A DNA stretch of 64,000 nt from Branchiostoma belcheri. Taxonomy: Eukaryota; Chordata; Leptocardii; Amphioxiformes; Branchiostomatidae. Within the stretch, counting starts at the first letter, position 1, and each line of letters starts with the position of its first letter. The notes beneath the pieces are model-generated. The model was given only the letters and a program-made list of their open reading frames with translations, ran no database searches and was not told the DNA's origin. The stretch covers positions 847,347-911,346 of the forward strand of contig NW_017804653.1 in NCBI RefSeq assembly GCF_001625305.1, read 5' to 3'. The position numbers were made by a program, and so were the translations under genes. Below are positions 55,893-64,000 of the stretch, piece after piece.

Positions 55893-56060
55893 TAATGCAC
55901 TGCCCCGAGTTGTATATGGTGTCATAACTGCATGAGCAGCTGCCATAACCACCGAATAAACCACCGTGTGAGCGAAGCGAACGAGGTGGTTTATGAGGTG
56001 GTTATGGCAGCTGCCCATGCAGTTATGACACCATATACAACGAGGAAAAGGCAGTGCATT
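55893..56060. mobile_element. Large foldback element
   Basis: The left arm AATGCACTGCCCC...TATATGGTGTCATAACTGCA...GCAGCTGCCATAACCACC pairs with a right arm beginning GGTGGTTTATGAGGTGGTTA and ending GGCAGTGCATT. The arms are about 70-75 bp around a 19-base loop (GTGTGAGCGAAGCGAACGA). A related CCATAACACxACATGTGCTG duplication follows at 56315-56370. Confidence 0.9.
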
Positions 56061-57884
56061 AAAATTATTATCATATAGCCTATCCAAACTGTCAATCAAC
56101 ACAATTCCTGTTTGAAATACAACAGCTTTAATATATATACATACATAAAATACATTCGAATATATTATACGCTTTAAAACAAATATGGATAATTTCATTT
56201 AATGCAAATTGTAGTTTAAATGAAGCTAAACAAAAAAGTTTATTGGACAGAAAAATGCTACAAAGGTTTACAGAAAGAGTCGCATGCCCCTATACCCTAT
56301 AACATAATGGTATCAGCCATAACACGACATGTGCTGTTATTCCGCCATAACACCACATGTGCTGTTATCGGGAAATAACAGCACGGGTATCCGGGCCTCT
56401 GATTGGTCCGCGCCGTCCGGCTATATGATAATATTAATATAATCAACGTTACTCCAGTAAATACACCACTTCATATTTGTTAGTATAGGCAAGTATAGGT
56501 AATACAACTTTCTAACATTGTGTGCTACACCACAATGGACACAATAGCCTACATGAATAAATACTTAAGGTAGTGCAATGGTCCATTATGAACCTTCCTC
56601 TATGTCGTCCAACCTAATAACAAATTCATTAGCAAGCCTGAAATAACATAAACAACTCCGCGTAGTGAGTGACAAAGGGGCGTAATTTGGCTCCTGAGTC
56701 AATAGTAATCATCCGCCAACAAAAGAAGTCTGTGACACTGGTGTTTACACACGCAAATAGCACGAGGTGTTAATGTGTTAGCACGTACACAAATTTGCAA
56801 AAACTAGTATACAAATCGTCTGTTTTTACACCGTAAACACTGTTTTTGTGTTTTTATCTTTATTTAGTCCACGAGTACACACAAACTTCTGCCAGTGTTT
56901 TGTCGTGTTTAGACCGATCACGTAACACTACAAAGACTTGTGTGACAGGTATCACTATGTAACTGGTAACGTAACACACATCTAATACTGCCTGAATGGT
57001 AAAACGATCTTGTTGCTCGAAGCTATGATCTAGACTGATTTATCAGCTTATGCGCAACTTTTATGACCCAAAGGTCGGGGACCTTATAGTGGGTTTAGGC
57101 ATATCCAACTCCGATCACGTACTTTTGCCGTTATGGTAAAAATGGATGTGGCCCTGGCGGAAAATAGCCATCTTTTTGCACAGGTAATGGCTATGATTAA
57201 CATAGATACACGACAAAGACTGGGGGAGAACCGTTATGTGGCTAAGGAGGTTTAAACGTGTGTGCAAGAAACATTTCTTAAGAGGAAGAAAAAATCGGAT
57301 AGTAAAAACCTATGGCAACGTCGTGTCTATCAGTATCAACATACTAGTGAGCCAATACGATCTTCTAAAGCCCCACAGTCACAGTATACTTGTTGGAAAA
57401 ATGAAAACATTCTATCTCAAAATTATTGCGACTCCCCGGCATTAAAAATGGTTAATCCCCCACCACTTAGCCGAAGGGAAAGCTTGCCAGTCACCCGGAC
57501 TACCACCACTAGGCTCAACGTAAACACAAAGGACTTTAGCCGTTCAAAACAAGTGCTAATACTCTGCCCCTAAGCCCTAACATTCCACATAAATAAAACC
57601 CACTGCAAACAAACCATTTCAAATGGTCCACGGCTTGTAGCTATTTCCCGTGGAAAACAAGGTAATGGAGTTGACCTATACGAGTAACATTTGATTCTAG
57701 ACGTAGAAAAACAATCGTCACGGGTTCCGAACAAAAGAGACATTTGGCCACCCTCCAAAGTACGTTCAGACGCAAGGTGCATTTTACACCACCCCCCTCC
57801 CCAAGGAGATGTCTCTCAAAAGCAATAAAGCACCAATGATTCGGTGTTTTGCATTCTGGAGATAGTACTAGTAGTTCGACGTCT

Positions 57885-58025
57885 AGCCTAGATGCCAGGC
57901 CCAGCCGACAGGGCCTGGACGTAGGTACTAGTATACTAGTACAGTATCTATTTGGGAGCATGTTGACCCTGCAGCCGAAAATCTGGTCTGTGCAGGCCCT
58001 GGGAACAGTCTAGCACCCAGGCTAA
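57885..58025. repeat. TAGCC-type imperfect foldback
   Basis: TCTAGCCTAGATGCCAGGCC at the left and CTAGCACCCAGGCTAATC at the right are inverted relatives. The middle has a second inverted pair, CAGGGCCTGG with CAGGCCCTG. Confidence 0.5.
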
Positions 58026-58215
58026 TCGAGGACTGTACAGATTCTTCATACAGATTTCATCGACAACTGACAGATGCAAAACACTGAGCCTAAACCCTAG
58101 GGGGAGGGGGGCAGCAGGTGGATTTAGCGGCGCCCAAATTAAGGGTAATTTCTTTTCTGATAAGGGGTCTGTTTACAGCGTTGGTTAGTTGCGTAGCTCA
58201 AAAACGAGGTTGATT

Positions 58216-58490
58216 TGCTAAATTAACCCTAAACAGGTGTTCGATAGCGGCTCTTTTTTTATATTTTATGTTTCACCACTAGTATTTGTCACCAAATAAT
58301 AAAGACATACTAATAAAAACGTACCACCCAGATGCTGAACAACAGATCTGCTTGAGATTGACTTGGTAGATAACCCTAAACAGATGTTCGTTAGTGGCTA
58401 CTTTTATATATTTTACTATTTGTCACTTGTCGCCTAACAATTCAAAAGATTTACAAAATGGGGCAAAACAACATATCTGCTTGGTGACTA
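58216..58490. repeat. Direct duplication, ~140 bp unit
   Basis: TAACCCTAAACAGxTGTTCG opens both copies (about 58225 and 58371). Shared blocks follow: CTACTTTTATATATTTTA, CACTAGTATTTGTCACC or variants, and ACAxATCTGCTTG. Confidence 0.7.
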
Positions 58491-61152
58491 GTATGCGTTG
58501 TATTGTATATGATATGGGTCCCTTTAAAAGGTGGCTATGGAGAGTTGAATGTAGAGTAAACCTGCACAACAATGGCGCCAAAAGGCCAATTTTCATGGAC
58601 CTTTGACCAGCTGGTCGGTTTAAAACGGGGTCGCCTGACTTCTCTCAACTTCTCAAGAGGTGTTTGAAACGTCCTTGTCACAAAGAACAGGAGCCCAAAA
58701 TGGAAACGTTACGAAACGAGTCGAAAAACAACAGACCCTCGAAAGTTGTTGACGACCCAAAAGAACAGTTGGGCTAGAACACTGGCACTTGCTTTGAGTT
58801 TGACAACACGGCAGCTGAAATATTTCAATGGTGTAAACGGCATGACAAATACGAAGCACTTGTTCCAAGGCCAAGGTGCACCCACGCTATTCATGCCCCT
58901 GTTGTCAAGAGAAGTTTTTAGCTTGTACTTGTTGACTATACATAAATTATGCATACGCTAACTCAATAATGCGAACCACAATCAACACACAGGCACATCG
59001 AGGATTATGATTAAAAACACATTACGTAATAATGGGCTACTTTCAAAATTGGACATCCGCCAGACTTTCTCAAAATCAAATCAGTCGAAATATTTGACCT
59101 TTGAAAGCTCCAACCCAGCGTGGGTTCTGAAAAGAAATTTTTGATTGGTCAATTTGGGATAACAGAAAACAGCCGGGCCATTTGGCGAGCGACACGGAAA
59201 ACCGTTGGGCAAAGTAAGCACGGTCTGACCGGCATATGGCAGCCGACCGTTAGGCAGAGAGTGGGAGGGCGGAACGGGCCAAAGTCCACAACAAACAACC
59301 TTCCACAACCTGCATTTCTAAATCACCAGGCTGATCCAAACACTTTAACGTCTAAAATAATCTGTATATAAATCCTAGGGAAGGTACAACGAAGCTAAAC
59401 GGTTGAGAAAAACAAGTACGGCGAACACACTTCCGTGCAACACATGGAGCGATCATTCGAGCAAGACTTACCCAAATTCCGATCACGCAAGCATTCCCAA
59501 ACTGCAGGTGTAATAGATATATCCTAGGAACGTAAACTATCCCCCTGGACGTACAGATACTGCAGTACGTATATCCAAAACGGCGGTGTACCACCGGTCC
59601 TGTCCCGGGTATGTCCTGAACTGTGTCTGAGCCTGGCAGTACTGGGACAACGTATTTGGGGTGCAGGCGAGGGCACATACATATCAATTACTGGTTCGTG
59701 TCAAAGGGCGCAGTAGTCTGAATGGCAGCCACACGCAACAAAACACAAAAGGTGTGAATGTTTTCAGGAAACAAAAGACATGTAAATGTATATTCAACAT
59801 TTGGTGGGATGTGTTTTAAACCGTCGTCTGTATTTGTTTGCTCAGTTGTCTACCTCTGGTTTGTTTACCCTGTAATTATGCAACATGTTTACAGTGATTA
59901 TGAACATAGATGGAAGGACAACATAAGGATACTGTTTGGTTAGGCAAAACGCATATGTTTTAATGTATAATTTGCTAGCGTATTTAAAAAATTCTACTGT
60001 GATTCGACCAAAAACTTAATGATGATTAAACGATAATTATCTTTATGCCAAAGAATAAAATACTCATGGAATCAATGTACATAAGATATGTTTGATGTGA
60101 GAAATTCCCATATCCCATTCATTGTGTAGTTGGAAATAAAAGACATTAACCGTAATGCCCCATTAAAAGATTCAATGTAAATACAGGCAAGGGACGTTCA
60201 GCTATTTTCCGTCAGTGAATGGTTCGCAAAAGAAATCGATATGTTGTAAACCAGGGCGTTCTGTGTAATTGTAATGTCTAGTCACGTACCAGGTGATTGT
60301 ATCAGACAACCCCGGTCATTCTGGATGAATACGGATGTCCCTGAGTTAAAGTAACCCACTTTGTCTTCATAACATGTTACAGACGTTTTTTCCCCAGCTA
60401 TATTTTCCCATTATCGTAAAGTTTACCACTGAGGACAAACAAACAAACAAGCAAACAAAATGATTTTGTTTTTCTTAGCATGACATAGCAAAGCATTCGT
60501 AATTCTCGATTCAATGGTTATCATATCATCAAATGAAAAATCAACAACCAAGATATTTTGAACTAATCTAATGGGCGCTTATCATCCAAATAAATCTAGA
60601 TTTATTTTATTAGCTATCGTAATGACATGAATGGAGTGTATCATATGAGATGGATACAGTTTTTTCCTTACCCTTTTGTTCCTACCCTGGTTACCAAACC
60701 TACTACTAAAAGTATTTTGGCTCCGATCCCGAGTCCCATTTAGTCATTTGTCCTTGAGAGGACAAGCACGACACAGGAGCTATCATAAAATAGATCTACT
60801 AGTATTTTGCTGAATCTGGTTCAAAGTGATGCTAACCTTGTTACAGTTTTGTCCCTGCCGTTAACACACACAGAGAGTGTGTCGTGACGTGTGTCCGTCC
60901 TGTACAAACAATGGACGCCCTCCGTCACACAGCCGATCATTTAACCCAGTACTTACAACACCCGGCGTGAGAGAATGCAGAAAATCCCCCCAAACCCCAA
61001 CAGACCGGCGACTCCTGATGACTTTACCAGATAATATTTGCTGTATTTGGTTGGGTTGGGTGGTTTATATTGGGAAACGGTAAATTATGAAATGTAAACT
61101 CTTAAACTTTGTCCCATAAGAATCGTGGGATGGTCGTCAAAATGTCTTTCTT

Positions 61153-61485
61153 TGTTGTAGTAATGTGCTACATTAACTGTGAAATGTACTGGTATTAGTG
61201 GTAAGTATAGGATTGAATGCTTATCATCAAATTGAAATATCGTGACGTTTCTAATCTATGGGTTTATCCAAGGAAGACCCTTCGAATGTATTGACTACAA
61301 CCATTTAAAGTTAATGTCATTGTTGTAGTTATGTGCTACATTAACTCCGAAATGCACTGGTATTAGTGGTAAGTATAGCCTATAGGACTGAAAGCCTATC
61401 ATCAAATTGAGATATCGTGACGTTTCTAATCTATGGACTTATCCAAGAAATACCATTCGACTGTATTGAATAACCATTTAGAGTT
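61153..61485. repeat. Tandem repeat, ~168 bp unit, 2 copies
   Basis: Both copies start GTTGTAGTxATGTGCTACAT. They share CTGGTATTAGTGGTAAGTAT, ATCATCAAATTGAxATATCG, TGACGTTTCTAATCTATGG and TTATCCAAGxAA. Confidence 0.9.
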
Positions 61486-61934
61486 CAATGAATGAGACAG
61501 AAATGCACACACACTGTTTTGTCGGCTTTATCTTATGTGGCACATCAAGCTACATTACGGAGACATTGAACCATTGTTGTTAGAATCTTCACTGACGTCT
61601 CAATTTCTAAATTTGGCGGAGAAAGGAGGACCGTGAAATGTGATGGAGACCACAGGGACCACAGAAGGGCGCCATTTGTGCCACTTTTCTACCCAATCAC
61701 TGGGTCCATTGTGTGTGAAATGGCGAGAAAAACGGGAAAAATTGCAGGTTTTGTGGCGAAAGTGTCGGGGTGAAAAGTTCGAACCGCAGAGTGATGCCTT
61801 TCAAACGCCCGACTGTTTCAGTTCGACCCGGTTTGTGGATGTTGGGCTGGAAAGCCACAAAATGACAAACTGATGATAGTTTTAAGTTCACCTGTCAAAT
61901 CAAGTCACAAGGGGCTAGTATGGCTAAGCTTAGG

Positions 61935-62370
61935 GCTGGTCCATTTTACATCTACGGTATCCTGGAAGTTCTAAGGTCATCTGCTTAGAAGTTAGTAAGT
62001 ACTGTACTTGCTAGCTTCTAAGCAGATAATGTCACAAAATCTTAGAGCTAGCTACAGAGCATTTTATATCTATAGTATCCTAGACTTCTATTGTGATTTG
62101 CAATTTAATAGTGATTTGCATTTTAATAAACCATCCATCATTATCATCATCTATTGTCATCTACTAAGCAGATGTCGTACTGATGAAAATTTATAGTCCA
62201 TTTTACATCTATAGTATCATAGACTTCTATGTTCATCTGCTAAGAAGTTAGCAAGCACTGTAAGTTAGCCACATTTTACATCTGCAATATCATGGACTTC
62301 TATAACTAGACATCTGCGTAGAAGTTAGTAAGTACTGTACTTGCTAGCTTCTAAGTAGATGTAAGGAATA
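61935..62370. repeat. Tandem repeat with embedded hairpins, ~4 copies
   Basis: The block CATTTTACATCTATAGTATC, ATAGACTTCTA recurs near 61942, 62060, 62203 and 62275. Between copies lie hairpins: ATCTGCTTAGAAGTTAGTAA, GTACTGTACTTGCTAGCTTC, TAAGCAGAT at 61978-62028, a partial copy at 62234-62262 and a second full copy at 62314-62360. Confidence 0.8.
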
Positions 62371-64000
62371 CGTTCACGTTTTTCTCCATGTTCTTAATCA
62401 TGTATCAAAAACACACAGAACTACCGTAAACGTAACCTCACGCAGGTATGTTTCTAAAGAAATGCACAAGAAAAAACTCTATGGTTTTTAGAAATGTACA
62501 GTAGCCACATGAAGAGGCTTAGCATTTCTTCCAGTAAATTTAAGGAATTCTGGAATTCTAATAAGAAGTTAGATGGGTATCCAATTCTTAAGTCCTTCAC
62601 GAGGGTTTACGAAAGATTCTGGCAGTTGTGCCCCTTCCCGTTCATTTGCCCCGATACTCTCTTTCATGCACCCACCATACAGCTGTAGTCTATCAACTTT
62701 ATCAAAATTGAGCTTACAAGGCGATCTTCTAAACGGGGCTTTTATGAGACCTTTAATATAATTGCCCACAGATGTACGTTTATATTCCTGGAGCTCTAAC
62801 CAAGACGGTGTGCCCCGATGTCTACATACCGTGATTACATACTCCATGGGAGGCAGACAGTAACAGAACTGTTTTTTTATAACCACTGACAAAGTTTAAG
62901 AGCAGTTGGAAACTCGAACTACTAGTACAATGTATATGTTGCCAGCGCTTTGTAAAGGGTTGTACGGTATGGCGCACTAGGGGTGTACAGGACTTGTGGG
63001 TGTGCGCGCGTTTGTCTATGTCTACGACATATTAGAAATAATTTAGTAATACGAAGATTATCTTTAAAGATCAGATTATCACCAATGACGTACAATCTAG
63101 CACTCCGAGTTAACAACATGTAAAATTTAACATACTGTTTTGTCCCAATTATACAAAGCGGTTCGTTACTGCAGCTTGTTACTGTTTTTGCAGACAGCAG
63201 ACGCCGTGGCAATTATACCAGTTGGCAGTGGGGTTCGCTTTCAACTATCATCCGTTGAAGCAAGCTATATAGCTATAGCTAGGGACATGTGTGACAAAAG
63301 ATGTCTTTTCTGGTTCAGGCTTGAAAAAATAACTTAAACCGCTTCTTGATACTGACATATGGCAGTTGTTTCTGCCAGGGGGCACGACAACACTGATTCT
63401 TTACCGCGCTAGTCTTCCATTTCCCCTAACTCAAAAGGCACCTTTATTTCATGTCCACGGTCTTTTACTTGTCCATGTTCGTCCTTCATCGTCACACACT
63501 GACTTCTAAGAAAGAAGGGAAAATGTTGAAGGCAGCAGCAGGGCTTTTATGAAAATGGTTAAGACATTTGTCATAAGAGAAACTGAAGAGACGGCTAAAG
63601 CCAACCACCCATTTCTTTCAGACTAGTGTCAAGTAAATCTATCACCCACCACCCACACAAACTATTCGACCCCGAGGGTTTGAATCGTGCTACGGTGAGT
63701 GATTAGGTAGCACGCAGCGTCAACGTCTTACAACTGACGCCTACACAAATGTACTCAAGCCCACTTTTCCACATTTTCTGACAAAATGACACGTTAACAG
63801 CTAGTCTACACTTCAAATATCCTAAGCAAATGATACACTTTGCGTGTAAGCAGGAGCAAGCAAGATGCAACATATGATATGCCACACAACCACGTACGAA
63901 AGAATTAAGATTAGATAACACAAAATGATGTTCCGCATGAGATAACACAAAAATGTTCTGCTACATTGTTCGATAAAAACATGACAACATACCAGCCATG

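Larger units (their letters stand above)
53652..64000. other. Mostly non-genic right end of the window
   Basis: No domain-bearing gene was found. The region includes a possible terminal exon at 53946-54095, a microsatellite at 54620-54656, foldback and tandem repeats listed separately, and an ATTGG plus TATATGATA promoter-like patch at 56400-56430. Open frames of 60-110 codons are scattered on both strands without motif or splice support. Confidence 0.5.

Noticed and set aside
62569-62892. 107-codon minus-strand frame
   Set aside because: No family motif or gene signals, and the opposite strand is also open.
1-64000. CRISPR array or prokaryotic operon structure
   Set aside because: Repeats are tandem or palindromic eukaryotic elements without spacers; genes are intron-containing.

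Overview
The window is animal nuclear DNA: split genes with GT-AG introns, kilobase-scale intergenic and intronic space, and many short palindromic elements and low-copy tandem duplications. The combination of a tamalin/CYTIP-type PDZ scaffold gene, a large NACHT-WD40 receptor gene, Ty3/Gypsy pol and dense MITE content points to an invertebrate deuterostome, most likely amphioxus (Branchiostoma). The species call is inference from gene and repeat style, not from a marker sequence.

Layout. (1) 1-3.4 kb: the 3' half of a Ty3/Gypsy LTR retrotransposon with an uninterrupted RT-RNase H-integrase frame running in from the window edge, then a spacer, a polypurine tract and a probable 3' LTR. (2) 3.4-13.5 kb: gene-poor DNA with two copies of a foldback element, TA-flanked palindromic MITEs, a hammerhead-like repeat and a spaced series of tRNA T-arm-like motifs. 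(3) 13.9-45.3 kb, + strand: a seven-exon gene spanning 30 kb whose joined reading frame (613 codons plus stop, all phases consistent) encodes a tamalin/CYTIP-like protein with one PDZ domain, a following coiled coil, Ser/Arg-rich arms and a C-terminal -EVYV. Its introns hold most of the tandem repeats; intron 2 ends in a tandem array whose units each resemble a complete 3' splice site. (4) 45.8-50.2 kb, - strand, tail to tail with the PDZ gene: a single 4.4 kb exon encoding an N-terminal four-helix (MLKL/HeLo-like) region, a NACHT/STAND NTPase and about 13-14 WD40 repeats. This is an NLR-type receptor with the layout of fungal incompatibility NLRs and is the most interesting gene here. (5) 50.3-53.7 kb, - strand: three small phase-compatible exons that read as a cysteine-containing secreted-type protein in one frame. 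In another frame the last two could supply the missing start of the NLR. (6) 53.7-64 kb: mostly non-genic, with a large foldback element and hairpin-containing tandem repeats.

The two main genes have no evident direct functional link. The PDZ protein should act as a membrane-trafficking/adhesion scaffold. The NLR should act as a cytosolic sensor whose WD40 propellers detect a ligand and whose NTPase module oligomerises an N-terminal membrane-active helical domain. All functional statements rest on motif recognition by eye; no database search was run.
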